From: CALCLY01 sp900552775
GTDB lineage: Bacteria > Bacillota > Clostridia > UMGS1883 > UMGS1540
Reading direction: 5' to 3'
NCBI GenBank assembly: GCA_937966555.1
Contig: CALCLY010000026.1
Span: 1 to 36,160, forward strand
DNA: 36,160 nucleotides
Shown: positions 9,310-17,734 of the stretch, one piece after another
Numbering within the stretch: position 1 is the stretch's first letter
How the letters are laid out: each line of letters begins with the position of its first letter
Position numbers and translations under genes: made by a program
Notes under the pieces: model-generated
The model's input: only the letters and a program-made list of their open reading frames with translations
What the model was told of the DNA's origin: nothing
Databases searched by the model: none

Positions 9310-10395
9310 ATGGCAAATCAAATTGTTCAAAATACCATTTATCAGCTGAGCGACACACTCGGCAGCGGTCTCGGAGTAATCGACGAGTGTTATTCGATTA
9401 TATCGTATGACGAAAACCGCCGCGTATCGGAAAATCTCGCGCAGATTATTTCAATCGCATCGGAGACGGACAGAATCTTCACCTATGACGGATACACATT
9501 CCTCTGCCCTTCGTCATCACCCACCACGGACTATATTTACTATGCTCCCGGCACGGATGAGGCAGCGGCAAGAAATGTAAGCGTTCTCTCCATAGCGCTC
9601 GGCAGCTTAAAGCGCTTGCATGACGATAAGTTTGACAAGCTCAATTTCATGAAAAACGTTATACTCGACAATATTTTAACGGGAGACCTTATAATAAAAG
9701 CAAAGGATTTGCGTATACCTTACGATACGCCGAGACTTGTTTTCCTTGTTAAAACAACTAATACTTCGGATTTTTCCGCGGCGGATGTTTTGAGAAATCT
9801 TTACCCCGACCGCTCAAACGATTTTGTTATATCTCTTGACGCGAATACAATTGTACTTATAAAATCCGTTTCGAATGATATTTCTCATGATGAGTCAAAC
9901 GACATTGCCAAAACAATTCTCTCTACACTCAACTCCGAGGCGCTTATCCAGGCGGTTATAGGAATAGGAACGATAGCTCCCACAATAGGCACGCTTGCAA
10001 AATCGTATAAGGACGCTTCGGTGGCGCTTGAAGTAGGCAAAGTGTTTGACACCGAGAAAAGTATTGTAGATTATGACAATCTCGGCATCGCGCGTCTTAT
10101 ATATCACCTGCCCACAACTCTTTGCGAAATCTTCTTAAACGAGGTGTTCAAGAAGGAATCCATAGATGTTCTGGATCAGGAAACAATATATACAATTCAG
10201 AAATTCTTTGAGAACAATCTCAACGTTTCCGAAACGTCGCGTCAGCTGTACGTTCACAGAAACACGCTTGTATACAGGCTTGACAAGGTTGAGAAACTCA
10301 CGGGACTTGATCTGCGCATTTTTGAGCACGCAATTGTGTTTAAGGTTGCGATGATGGTAAAGAAATACCTCGTTTCAAATCCCATTAAAATATGA
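9310..10395 (+). CDS. PucR/CdaR-type transcriptional regulator
   Basis: 361 residues. The C-terminal segment, about residues 300-355, is the PucR C-terminal helix-turn-helix, recognisable from the string NLNVSETSRQLYVHRNTLVYRL followed by DKVEKLTGLDLR. The middle part (about 150-280) resembles the GGDEF-like domain of CdaR regulators. No membrane segment is seen and the effector is unknown. The ATG has CGGAG about 8 nt upstream. It is the first gene of the run, 23 nt before ftsE, so it may control the cell-wall genes behind it or simply share their transcript. Confidence 0.82.
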   Translation: MANQIVQNTIYQLSDTLGSGLGVIDECYSIISYDENRRVSENLAQIISIASETDRIFTYDGYTFLCPSSSPTTDYIYYAPGTDEAAARNVSVLSIALGSLKRLHDDKFDKLNFMKNVILDNILTGDLIIKAKDLRIPYDTPRLVFLVKTTNTSDFSAADVLRNLYPDRSNDFVISLDANTIVLIKSVSNDISHDESNDIAKTILSTLNSEALIQAVIGIGTIAPTIGTLAKSYKDASVALEVGKVFDTEKSIVDYDNLGIARLIYHLPTTLCEIFLNEVFKKESIDVLDQETIYTIQKFFENNLNVSETSRQLYVHRNTLVYRLDKVEKLTGLDLRIFEHAIVFKVAMMVKKYLVSNPIKI

Positions 10396-10418
10396 ACTTC
10401 AAAAAGAGGTAAATCCAC

Positions 10419-11108
10419 ATGATAGTTTTCGATAACGTAACAAAGATTTACGAAGATAACCACACCGTGGCTTTAAATGATTTGAGTTTTACCGTCGAAA
10501 AAGGCGAATTTGTCTTTCTCGTCGGTCACAGCGGTGCAGGCAAATCCTCGGTTATCCGTATGCTCCTTTGTGAGGAACGCCCCACGTCCGGAACGGTTAA
10601 CGTAAACGGATTCGACATAGGCTCGCTCTCAAAGAAGGAAATCCCTGCGCTTCGCCGCAGCTTAGGCGTTGTGTTCCAGGATTTCCGCCTTCTTGAAAAC
10701 AGAACGGTTTATGAAAACGTGGCGTTTGCGATGCATGTTGTCGGCGCGCCTTCAAGGCAGATACGCCGCCGCGTGCCCGAGGTTTTAAGTCTTGTTGACC
10801 TTGCGCACAAGGCAAAGGCATATCCCTGGCAGCTCTCGGGCGGCGAGCAGCAGCGCGCGGCAATTGCGCGTGCGCTTGCAAATAACCCGGCAATCCTCAT
10901 TGCCGACGAGCCTACGGGAAATCTTGACATAAAACGCTCCGAAGAGGTTATGGAGATTCTTGAAAAAATAAACCGCAAAGGCACAACGGTTGTTATGGCA
11001 ACTCATGCCGAAAAAATCGTAAATTCCATGCAGAAGCGCGTTATAACGCTTGACATGGGCGCACTTGTGCGCGATGAAGAGAAAGGTGGTTACCACGTTG
11101 GGATTTAG
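10419..11108 (+). CDS. ftsE: Cell division ATP-binding protein FtsE
   Basis: 229 residues, ABC ATPase that partners with FtsX at the division site to control peptidoglycan hydrolases. Walker A GHSGAGKS lies at 36-43, Q-loop GVVFQDFRLLENRTVYEN around 83-100, signature LSGGEQQ at 139-145, Walker B ILIADEP at 159-165 and the H-loop in ATHAE. AGAGGT precedes the ATG. The last codons overlap the start of ftsX by 11 nt, a sign of translational coupling. Confidence 0.97.
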   Translation: MIVFDNVTKIYEDNHTVALNDLSFTVEKGEFVFLVGHSGAGKSSVIRMLLCEERPTSGTVNVNGFDIGSLSKKEIPALRRSLGVVFQDFRLLENRTVYENVAFAMHVVGAPSRQIRRRVPEVLSLVDLAHKAKAYPWQLSGGEQQRAAIARALANNPAILIADEPTGNLDIKRSEEVMEILEKINRKGTTVVMATHAEKIVNSMQKRVITLDMGALVRDEEKGGYHVGI

Positions 11109-11985
11109 AGGATTCAGATATTATTGCAGCGAAGCGCTCAAATGCCTTTGGTTCAATAAGCTTATGGCTGCAACATCCATTATAACAATTGTGGGCTGTC
11201 TGCTTCTTTTCGGCTTCTTTCTCGTTATCGGAATAAATGTAAACTACATCACCGAGCAGATTCAGGGTCAGTGCGAAGTTCAGGCGTTTCTGCCGGTGGA
11301 CGCGTCTCCCGAAACCGAAAATGCGGTTCTGGAAAAAATAAAAGCGCTTCCTAATGTGGCTTCGGTAACATTCGAATCGCGCTCGCAGGCATTTGAGGAA
11401 TACAAAAACACTCTCGGAGACAATTCGGTTGTTATGGAGGGGCTGGATCCCAATACGTTTCTCCCCTCTTCATACAGAATAGTTCCGTCAGACCTGACGC
11501 AGCTTGATTCTCTTTGCGATGCACTTTCGCAAATACCCGAAATTGAGGACGTTTCAAACCACCGCGACACCGTAAATAACGTTATTTCGGTAACGTCGGT
11601 TATACGCCGCGGCTGCATAATATTCACCGTCCTTCTTGCAATTATTGCGGTGTTCATAATTTCAAACACCATAAAGCTTGACGTTCACGCAAGGCAAAAA
11701 GAAATACATATCATGAAGTATGTCGGCGCTACGGACTGGTTTATAAGATGGCCTTTTATAATAGAAGGCATAATAGTAGGACTTTTCGGTGCCATAATCT
11801 CGATTTTGCTTATTATTGCGGCATCTTCGGCAATTATGCCGTCGCTTGCAATATTCGATACCATATTCAAGCTTAAAAACATGTCGGAAACAATGCCGGC
11901 AATTTCCGGAATACTTCTTGTATTCGGCATGATTATAGGCGCTTTGGGCAGTATGTTTGCCGTAAGGAAGCATTTGCAGGTTTAA
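11098..11985 (+). CDS. ftsX: Cell division protein FtsX, TTG start
   Basis: 295 residues from the TTG at 11,098. Four membrane segments in FtsX layout are visible: one near the N terminus (about 25-45) and three in the last 140 residues. Between the first and second lies an extracellular loop (about 50-165) that would contact the cell-wall hydrolase. AAAGGTGG lies 8 nt upstream of the TTG, and the protein then begins GFRGFRYYCSEALKCLW, as FtsX proteins do. A longer reading from 11,050 adds 16 residues with no family support. It works with FtsE and the following M23 protein. Confidence 0.94.
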   Translation: MGFRGFRYYCSEALKCLWFNKLMAATSIITIVGCLLLFGFFLVIGINVNYITEQIQGQCEVQAFLPVDASPETENAVLEKIKALPNVASVTFESRSQAFEEYKNTLGDNSVVMEGLDPNTFLPSSYRIVPSDLTQLDSLCDALSQIPEIEDVSNHRDTVNNVISVTSVIRRGCIIFTVLLAIIAVFIISNTIKLDVHARQKEIHIMKYVGATDWFIRWPFIIEGIIVGLFGAIISILLIIAASSAIMPSLAIFDTIFKLKNMSETMPAISGILLVFGMIIGALGSMFAVRKHLQV

Positions 11986-12007
11986 TGAAAGGGGCGCATA
12001 ACTTTAT

Positions 12008-13204
12008 ATGAAAAACAGACGCGAAAAAAGAAAATTTCTCTATGCGGTCCTTGCCATAGGCGCCGTAATAGTTTTTCTGGCAATATCGCTTTTGCCTCCC
12101 TTTATTTCCTCCGCAAGCGCCGCAACGCAGGCGGAGCTTAAATCAAAAATTTCGGAAAGCCAGTCGAAAAAGGCAAAGGCACAGCAGGATCTGAATAATT
12201 TAAGCAAGCAGAAAGAGGCGGTTGTTTCCGAGAAAAAACAGCTCGACGAAGAAATTGCAAAAATAGAAGATGAGGTAAGTTCGGTAAACAGCGCCATCGC
12301 TCAAAACGAAGCACAGATAGCCGTGAAAGAAAGCGAAATTGCCGCACAGCAGCAAAAAATAGAGCTTTACGATGATGAATTCAAAACACGTGCAAGAGTT
12401 ATGTATAAGCACGGTTCCACCTCTTATCTCGATGTTTTGTTCGGTGCGGACAGCTTTTCGGACTTGCTCTACAAAGTCCAGATGGTTAAAAAAGTTATAG
12501 AATACGACAAATCGGTTCTTTCCGAGATGAAAACGGCAAAACAGGCTATTGTTGACGCGAAAACGGCCATAGAGGACGAAAAAACCCAAAAGGAAATGAA
12601 CCGCGAAATTCTTCAGAATAATCAGGACGCTTTAGAGTCTAAGCTCGCACAGCGTGAAGCTGTTATAAACAGCATTTCAAACGATGAAAAGAAGGCGCGG
12701 CAGCTTGTGGACGAAGCGGACGCGGAAATGGAGAAGTTCAGAAATCAGCTTGCGGCAATGTCGCAGAGCGGTCAGGCTTCTTCAAGCACCTCGAGTCAGA
12801 CGGTTGTTTCAAACGGCTCGATGCAGTGGCCCTCTGCCACTTCAAAAACCATAACTTCACCCTACGGCTCGCGTTATCATCCCATACAGAAACGCACAAA
12901 GTTCCATTCGGGAATAGATATAGGCGCGTCATACGGAACGGCAGTGCTCGCCGCAGAGTCCGGCACGGTTATAAAAGCCGGCTGGAACGGAGGTTACGGC
13001 AAGTGTGTTGTTATAGACCACGGCGGCGGTGTATATACGCTTTACGGGCACAACAGTGCGCTTTCTGTAAGCGTCGGAGCCAAAGTGTCCAAAGGTCAGA
13101 CGATTGCACAGGTTGGCTCAACCGGCAACTCCACAGGTCCGCATATTCATTTTGAAGTGCTTATAAACGGAAAAACAACAAATCCGCTTTCATATGTTGG
13201 ATAA
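12008..13204 (+). CDS. M23 peptidase with coiled coil, FtsEX-linked murein hydrolase (or activator)
   Basis: 398 residues. A signal/anchor segment (about 10-38, ending ASAATQAE) is followed by long coiled coils (about 40-115 and 165-255), a Ser/Thr/Gln-rich linker (about 255-275) and a LytM/M23 domain. The zinc ligands are in place: HSGIDIG near residue 300 and GPHIHFEV near 378, with YGHNS between, so it may be catalytically active, unlike degenerate EnvC. The coiled coil plus LytM layout resembles EnvC, and direct linkage to ftsEX also recalls PcsB and CwlO. It probably receives the FtsEX signal outside the membrane and cuts septal or sidewall peptide cross-links. Confidence 0.92.
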   Translation: MKNRREKRKFLYAVLAIGAVIVFLAISLLPPFISSASAATQAELKSKISESQSKKAKAQQDLNNLSKQKEAVVSEKKQLDEEIAKIEDEVSSVNSAIAQNEAQIAVKESEIAAQQQKIELYDDEFKTRARVMYKHGSTSYLDVLFGADSFSDLLYKVQMVKKVIEYDKSVLSEMKTAKQAIVDAKTAIEDEKTQKEMNREILQNNQDALESKLAQREAVINSISNDEKKARQLVDEADAEMEKFRNQLAAMSQSGQASSSTSSQTVVSNGSMQWPSATSKTITSPYGSRYHPIQKRTKFHSGIDIGASYGTAVLAAESGTVIKAGWNGGYGKCVVIDHGGGVYTLYGHNSALSVSVGAKVSKGQTIAQVGSTGNSTGPHIHFEVLINGKTTNPLSYVG

Positions 13205-13227
13205 AAACTTCATATAATAAATATAAC

Positions 13228-13267
13228 GGGGTGCAGCTAAAGGAAAAAATATTTTCAGCTGCACCCT
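13228..13267 (+). other. Strong hairpin between the M23 and S41 genes, no T-tract
   Basis: GGGTGCAGCT (13,229-13,238) pairs perfectly with AGCTGCACCC (13,257-13,266), with one more G-U pair possible. The 18-nt loop is A-rich. There is no run of T after the stem, so it is not a standard intrinsic terminator. It could be a transcript-stabilising or attenuating structure between the two genes. Confidence 0.6.
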
Positions 13268-13330
13268 GACGTTTGGAAGTTTTGAAAAACCGATATTTTA
13301 TTAATTTTTAATTTCAAAGAGAGGTTTGCC

Positions 13331-14473
13331 ATGTCAGAGAAAAAGAAAATAGTATTAACGGCAGCAGCCACATTTCTTGTAACATCGCTTCTTGTGTCGG
13401 CACTTTTTGTGTTTTTCTCGCCGAATCAGTTAAATTCCGTAAACGGAATAATAGAAAAATACTATGTAGGCGATTACGATTCGCAAAAGCTTGAAGATTA
13501 TGCCGCCAAAGGCGCCGTGGCTTCACTGGGCGATGAGCACTCGTACTATATGACAAAAGATGAGCTCAGCGCCGTTATGGCGGATATAACGGGCTCCTAC
13601 AAAGGTATAGGCGTTGAAGTTTACTTAAACGAAGCAAGCATGATTGAAATATCTTCGGTTTTTGCCTCCACCCCGGCATATGAAGCCGGTCTCAAATCGG
13701 GCGATATCATAGCCGGAGTTGATTCTTTGAACGCTTCCGCCGACAATTATTACGATGTTATAAGCTACATGCGAGGCACAAGCGAAGAAGGTGCTGCGCA
13801 AAACACGATGACTCTTCACATTATCCGCGACGGCTCCGCCATGGACGTGCAGATTTCGCGTTCCGACATTGAAAGGCAGACTGTATTCACAAATGACATC
13901 GGAACTCTGCGCTATATCCGCATAACGGCGTTTACGGAAACAACCGTCTCCGAGTTTGCCGCAGCAATCAAGGATTTATCGGGCGTGAGCGGAATTATTT
14001 TCGATGTGCGCGACAATCCCGGCGGTTATCTTGATGCGGTAACGAAGATGGCGGATATGCTTCTGCCCGAATGCACAATAGTGTACACAAAAGATAAATC
14101 CGGCAAAACAGAGTATTATAAGAGCGACGGCGACTGCGTCAAGCTCCCGATGGCGGTGCTGGTCAACAAAAACAGCGCTTCGGCTTCGGAAATACTCTCA
14201 GCAGCTTTAAAAGATAACGGAGCCGCAAAGCTTATAGGCACAAAGACCTACGGCAAAGGCAGCGTTCAGAGCGTATTTCAGCTTAAACGCGGATGCGCCG
14301 TAAAGCTTACGGTTGCGTATTATTACACGCCTGCGGACGTATGCATAAACGGCATAGGCATAACGCCGGACTTTGAAGTTAATCTTTCTGAAGAAGCTTC
14401 AAAAATTCCGCTTTCAAATCTTGTCTATGAACAGGATACACAGCTTCAAAAGGCAGTTGAAATTCTTAAATAA
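13331..14473 (+). CDS. S41 C-terminal processing protease
   Basis: 380 residues. An N-terminal membrane anchor (about 8-30) is followed by a PDZ domain (about 90-180, with GIGVEVYLN and SGDIIAGVDS) and the S41 protease core: FDVRDNPGGYLDAV, NKNSASASEIL with the likely nucleophilic Ser (about 286-290), and TKTYGKGSVQ with the general-base Lys about 25 residues later. CtpA-like proteases trim or degrade envelope proteins, often peptidoglycan hydrolases, which fits its place directly behind ftsEX and the M23 gene. AGAGGT lies upstream of the ATG. The hairpin at 13,228 separates it from the M23 gene and a terminator follows. Confidence 0.93.
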   Translation: MSEKKKIVLTAAATFLVTSLLVSALFVFFSPNQLNSVNGIIEKYYVGDYDSQKLEDYAAKGAVASLGDEHSYYMTKDELSAVMADITGSYKGIGVEVYLNEASMIEISSVFASTPAYEAGLKSGDIIAGVDSLNASADNYYDVISYMRGTSEEGAAQNTMTLHIIRDGSAMDVQISRSDIERQTVFTNDIGTLRYIRITAFTETTVSEFAAAIKDLSGVSGIIFDVRDNPGGYLDAVTKMADMLLPECTIVYTKDKSGKTEYYKSDGDCVKLPMAVLVNKNSASASEILSAALKDNGAAKLIGTKTYGKGSVQSVFQLKRGCAVKLTVAYYYTPADVCINGIGITPDFEVNLSEEASKIPLSNLVYEQDTQLQKAVEILK

Positions 14474-14482
14474 GTGTGTAAA

Positions 14483-14520
14483 AATGGGCAACTCCAATCG
14501 GAGTTGCCCATTCATTATGC
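14483..14520 (+). terminator. Intrinsic terminator after the S41 protease gene
   Basis: A 13-bp perfect stem (14,483-14,495 with 14,500-14,512; GGGCAACTCC core) with a 4-nt loop, preceded by A residues and followed by a moderately T-rich stretch. It closes the ftsEX run and marks the right limit of the core genome segment. Confidence 0.85.
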
Positions 14521-14547
14521 TTATTATATGATTTTTCCGCACATGTA

Positions 14548-14758
14548 TTAATACAGCTTTGCACCTGCCGGAATGTGGTCATCTACCATCAGAAGATGAA
14601 GCTTTTCTTCGCCTTCTTCTTCATGAATAGCACTGAGGAGCATGCCGCATGAGTCAATGCCCACCACAGCATTTTCATTTCGGATGAATGATAACCGTTA
14701 TTGCATCTGTCGTCATTTCATTACTTACTATGCTTGAATAGCGCTCATTATGAACCAT
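14548..14758 (-). pseudogene. Frameshifted C-terminal remnant of a conjugative-element cargo protein
   Basis: On the minus strand a 27-codon frame starting with ATG at 14,758 (MVHNERYSSIV, then TTDAITVIIHP) breaks at a stop. A second frame continues it with NENAVVGIDSCGMLLSAIHEE, then EEKLHLLMVDDHIPAGAKLY, ending at 14,548. The second part strongly resembles the C terminus of a small protein family that I associate with Firmicutes integrative/conjugative elements; I cannot give a secure DUF number. The N-terminal half is missing and the frames do not join, so I call it a decayed gene. Confidence 0.6.
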
Positions 14759-14759
14759 C

Positions 14760-15326
14760 CTATAAATCAATATATTCTTTGACCTTGTCGACGAATGGCC
14801 CCTCCCAGTAATTATAATCCGAATAGTTTCTCGGGAATAACTCAGCTATATCCGGCTTGGGCAAATCGCGCCCGTGCCTTATCACATAGTCTATTGCATA
14901 TGCATATTCATTGACAAAAGCCTGTTCGCTCATACACGCTATCATTGGGCATACTAAATCTGCTATTTGCCAAATCATTTTATGAATCCATTCCGCTTCG
15001 GTTTCCGGAACTCCATATTTTTGTATTCTGTCGTAAATTTCCTGAGGAGTTTCCGCATAACTTTCAAAGATGACTTTTTTGTATTTATTTTCGGACAGTT
15101 TTTTATACTTCCTGTTACTGCTTTTATAAATCAAACAAGATATTCTTTCCAGATAATTGGCAGTCAGGAGCACCTGAATCATATAATCATTGCTGTCAAC
15201 ATCATATGTAAAACATCTCAGCAACGAGAAAATTGCAGCAGTGCCACTTTTTGATAATTCACTTTTGAGGGCCTGATATAATGTTGGTATCTGACCATAA
15301 TGTAAGTCGGTATATTTCATGCTCAT
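14760..15326 (-). CDS. Hypothetical protein coupled to a metallophosphoesterase
   Basis: 188 residues from the ATG at 15,326. I do not recognise the family. It is mostly helical by eye, without signal peptide or membrane segments. Notable stretches are LLRCFTYDVDSNDYMIQ, a basic patch KSSNRKYKKLSENKYKK and an aromatic C terminus SDYNYWEGPFVDKVKEY. The start overlaps the stop of the phosphoesterase gene as ATGA, with AAAGAGGT just upstream, so the two are translationally coupled and may act together. A longer reading from 15,350 would begin inside the upstream gene and has no ribosome binding site. Confidence 0.72.
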   Translation of the reverse strand: MSMKYTDLHYGQIPTLYQALKSELSKSGTAAIFSLLRCFTYDVDSNDYMIQVLLTANYLERISCLIYKSSNRKYKKLSENKYKKVIFESYAETPQEIYDRIQKYGVPETEAEWIHKMIWQIADLVCPMIACMSEQAFVNEYAYAIDYVIRHGRDLPKPDIAELFPRNYSDYNYWEGPFVDKVKEYIDL

Positions 15327-15913
15327 TTTTGTACCTCTTTTATGTGACATAGCTTTGTGTCAGTATCAGTTTCGTCTGGAACTTCCGCCTTGAAGCATTT
15401 GTTGTTTGCAAGCATCTCATCAAAAGATACAGGCTCGAAACCGTTAATATCTGTTCCTGCATTTAGTAGGCGCGGATTATTTCGGATAACAGACCAATAT
15501 GGAAAATTTGTATTATTACGGATGTGTCCATGAATCATATAGCTTTTCATCTCATGCTTCCAACACATCAATGGATAGTGACAAAGCACCCGCTTGTGTT
15601 TGTCGTCCGAAACCTCTATGAAATGGTCAACCGAAAGAAAATATCGTGAAGCATCTAACCTTTTTAACCAGCCGCCGTCATGGTTTCCGATAATGAGCCT
15701 TTTCTTGCCTTTTAGTTGCTTTAGAGTTTTTTCAGGATCCTCATGCTTATAAAAAAGGTCGCCAACAACATACACGGTATCATTATGAGATACCTTTTCG
15801 TTCCACCGTCCAATCATAAAGCTGTCCATTTCTTCAAGGCATTTAAAAGGTCGGTGGCATAAATCGATAATAGCGCCATGTCCGAAGTGTGTATCCGCTA
15901 TAAAGAAAAACAT
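15323..15913 (-). CDS. Calcineurin-like metallophosphoesterase
   Basis: 196 residues with the complete metal-binding set of the superfamily: DTHFGH (7-12), GDLF (51-54), GNHD (76-79), CHYP (111-114) and HGHIRN (128-133). It therefore looks catalytically competent as a small cytoplasmic phosphodiesterase or phosphatase; the substrate is unknown. Similar stand-alone proteins occur as accessory genes on phages and integrative elements. It lies 19 nt downstream of the cREC-domain gene and is coupled by ATGA overlap to the 188-residue unknown. ACGGAG lies about 8 nt before its ATG. Confidence 0.88.
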   Translation of the reverse strand: MFFFIADTHFGHGAIIDLCHRPFKCLEEMDSFMIGRWNEKVSHNDTVYVVGDLFYKHEDPEKTLKQLKGKKRLIIGNHDGGWLKRLDASRYFLSVDHFIEVSDDKHKRVLCHYPLMCWKHEMKSYMIHGHIRNNTNFPYWSVIRNNPRLLNAGTDINGFEPVSFDEMLANNKCFKAEVPDETDTDTKLCHIKEVQK

Positions 15914-15932
15914 GATTCAAGCTCCGTTAATT

Positions 15933-17243
15933 TCATTTTGTTTCATTCCAATACCGGTCAATTTCCCTCTGCATATTCTCGTGACCGACAGGATTCATGG
16001 TATGCAGCTTAACAGGATAATAGGTTTTTCGCTTGACAAGCCAATCAATCAGTTTGATTCCGTCTCCACCATCGGAGGCATAATCCCCCAAATCATGGTC
16101 ACAGTTAATTTCATCAATAACAGCATATTCTTTCTCGCACTTGATTATCTTTTTTATTGTTTCGTTGACACTGTGGCAGTGACAGTATCCTTCCGGCGCT
16201 TCTCTGACATCATCAAGCCATATTTTTATATGTTCCGGTTTGGATAATCCCGCCAGAATCATACCGGACTTCATATAATCAAGAGGAATACTGTTCTCTG
16301 CATACCCGGCCGTGATGATCTGATGATAGGCGCGGGCAAAAAGTGCCGGATCTATTTTATCTTTCAGAAAATTGCTGAGAGCAATCAGCGTTCTTTTTGA
16401 ATCGGTCAGCTCTTTATCATAAAATTCAAAATCCATATAGTTTGACATACATTCTCCGTAAATGCTGCCATCCTCATTCAAAAAAAATCCTCCGGCACAC
16501 ATATCGGAAGAATCGCCGTTTCTCCTGAGGTTATCTTTCACTTTATCGTTTTGGATTTCGTCAAGGCAAACCCCGGTTGTCACAAACGGACCGGCACAGA
16601 TTCCATCCGGTTTTTTCGGATCCCATACAATATCGCCCTTTTGAAACGGGGTAGGAAAGTCAAACCAAAGACCGTCAAAAACGCCCCAGAATAAATCCCT
16701 TTCTTTATCACTGTCAATGCATTCGGGGTCAATGCGCAGAAAATTAAAGGAAGGGGTAAGATATGCGATTTGCCGCGAGTTCAACCTGTCTATCTGCATT
16801 TTGGTGCATTTAATGGAGATAACATCATCTTCGGGTTCCATAATGCTTTCATACAAAGCATCGAAGCATGAAAATACCGTGTCCCACTCGTATTCCGTGC
16901 CGTCCTTATAAATGTATTTGAATTTGTAAACAAACGGCTTATTATAATCAAAAGTATCCGCATGTTTCTCATCGTAAAACTCGTTAAGATACTTATCTTC
17001 AAGCTCCATATACTGCCTTAGAAAAGCATGAAGGCTATCCTGTGGCACGGTGTTCAAGCGCTTCGTTACCGTGCAATCCGGCATTTTTTCAATCAGCTCA
17101 TTCCATGCTTTATGCTTTTCGTCAATAGTAGCATCGTGGCACTGATAAATTAGCCATGCTGCCTCAAGAGAATTAAATTCATAACCGATATTCCTAAGGT
17201 GCTCTCTGATATCCTTAGAATTGACAAATCTTAATATGTTCAT
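15933..17243 (-). CDS. Unknown domain fused to cyclic-phosphate-processing receiver (cREC) domain
   Basis: 436 residues from the ATG at 17,243 (GTGGAG site 8 nt upstream); a GTG at 17,252 is an alternative. The last 100 residues begin IKIWLDDVREAPEGY, continue with INCDHDLGDYASDGGDG and KLIDWLVKR, and end HTMNPVGHENMQ. This is the pattern of the receiver-like domain predicted from comparative genomics to process cyclic phosphates. The first 330 residues have an N-terminal helical module (FNSLEAAWLIYQCHDATIDEKHKAWNEL, read in parts), a beta-rich middle and no motif I can name. Neighbours on both sides are phosphoesterases, one of them broken. The role is inferred as nucleotide or RNA-end processing. 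Confidence 0.75.
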   Translation of the reverse strand: MNILRFVNSKDIREHLRNIGYEFNSLEAAWLIYQCHDATIDEKHKAWNELIEKMPDCTVTKRLNTVPQDSLHAFLRQYMELEDKYLNEFYDEKHADTFDYNKPFVYKFKYIYKDGTEYEWDTVFSCFDALYESIMEPEDDVISIKCTKMQIDRLNSRQIAYLTPSFNFLRIDPECIDSDKERDLFWGVFDGLWFDFPTPFQKGDIVWDPKKPDGICAGPFVTTGVCLDEIQNDKVKDNLRRNGDSSDMCAGGFFLNEDGSIYGECMSNYMDFEFYDKELTDSKRTLIALSNFLKDKIDPALFARAYHQIITAGYAENSIPLDYMKSGMILAGLSKPEHIKIWLDDVREAPEGYCHCHSVNETIKKIIKCEKEYAVIDEINCDHDLGDYASDGGDGIKLIDWLVKRKTYYPVKLHTMNPVGHENMQREIDRYWNETK

Positions 17244-17248
17244 CCGTT

Positions 17249-17606
17249 TCACTCCACATATATTTCTTCCATAGTATCAAGACAAATACATCCGAGGGGA
17301 TTACCAAATACGGCTCCGCAATCAATGGCTATATGATTATTTCCTTTCCAGATTTGCCCTGTGTATTCCGGATCAATGAACCCTGTGGGCGTATGGCCTG
17401 TTACAATGAGCATGTCTTCAAAATACATTTTTTCTTTTGATGAGACCCAATAAAATCTTCATCCCGTCACTCCCGCGATCCACAATATCACCGAGAATAT
17501 ACAAAGAATCATCGGAGGTCATTTTTAATCGCTCAAGAAGTTTTATATACTTGTCATAGCACCCATGCAGGTCTGACACCGCGTATATCACACTCATCAT
17601 CTCCAT
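17249..17606 (-). pseudogene. Serine/threonine-phosphatase-type (PPP) phosphoesterase with internal deletion
   Basis: The first 62 codons encode a clear PPP-type start: IYAVSDLHGCYDKYIKLL, then LYILGDIVDRGSDGM, with DLHG and GDIVDRG metal motifs. The frame then stops near 17,418. From about 17,436 down, another frame encodes the C-terminal end: MLIVTGHTPTGF, GNNHIAIDCGAVFGNP and a terminal EEIYVE. The central part with the GNHE motif is absent, roughly 90-100 residues by family length. The fragment ends at the start of the cREC gene (GTGGAGTGAAACGG). It is most likely inactive. Confidence 0.8.
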
Positions 17607-17620
17607 TTAAATCTGCTTCG

Positions 17621-17649
17621 CTGATATGATACAACAATATGCGCACCAA
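17621..17649 (-). promoter_or_regulatory. Possible promoter with GGTGC box, upstream of the phosphoesterase/cREC run
   Basis: On the minus strand TTGGTG (17,649-17,644) precedes TATCAG (17,626-17,621) with a 17-nt spacer. The -10 is poor. The box reads TTGGTGCGCAT and resembles boxes at 26,165, 32,143 and 35,245. An imperfect inverted repeat (GTACC, six bases, GGTGC) surrounds it. Confidence 0.4.
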
Positions 17650-17734
17650 AAGCGGTACATATAAACCGATAGAATAAAGTTATCAAACAAGTGGTGAAAG
17701 GTTCATATTTGGCTATACAAAACGCCACAAGTTA

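Noticed and set aside
11050..11097. Longer N terminus for FtsX
   Set aside because: The added residues overlap ftsE, show no FtsX similarity, and the AAAGGTGG site is placed for the TTG at 11,098.
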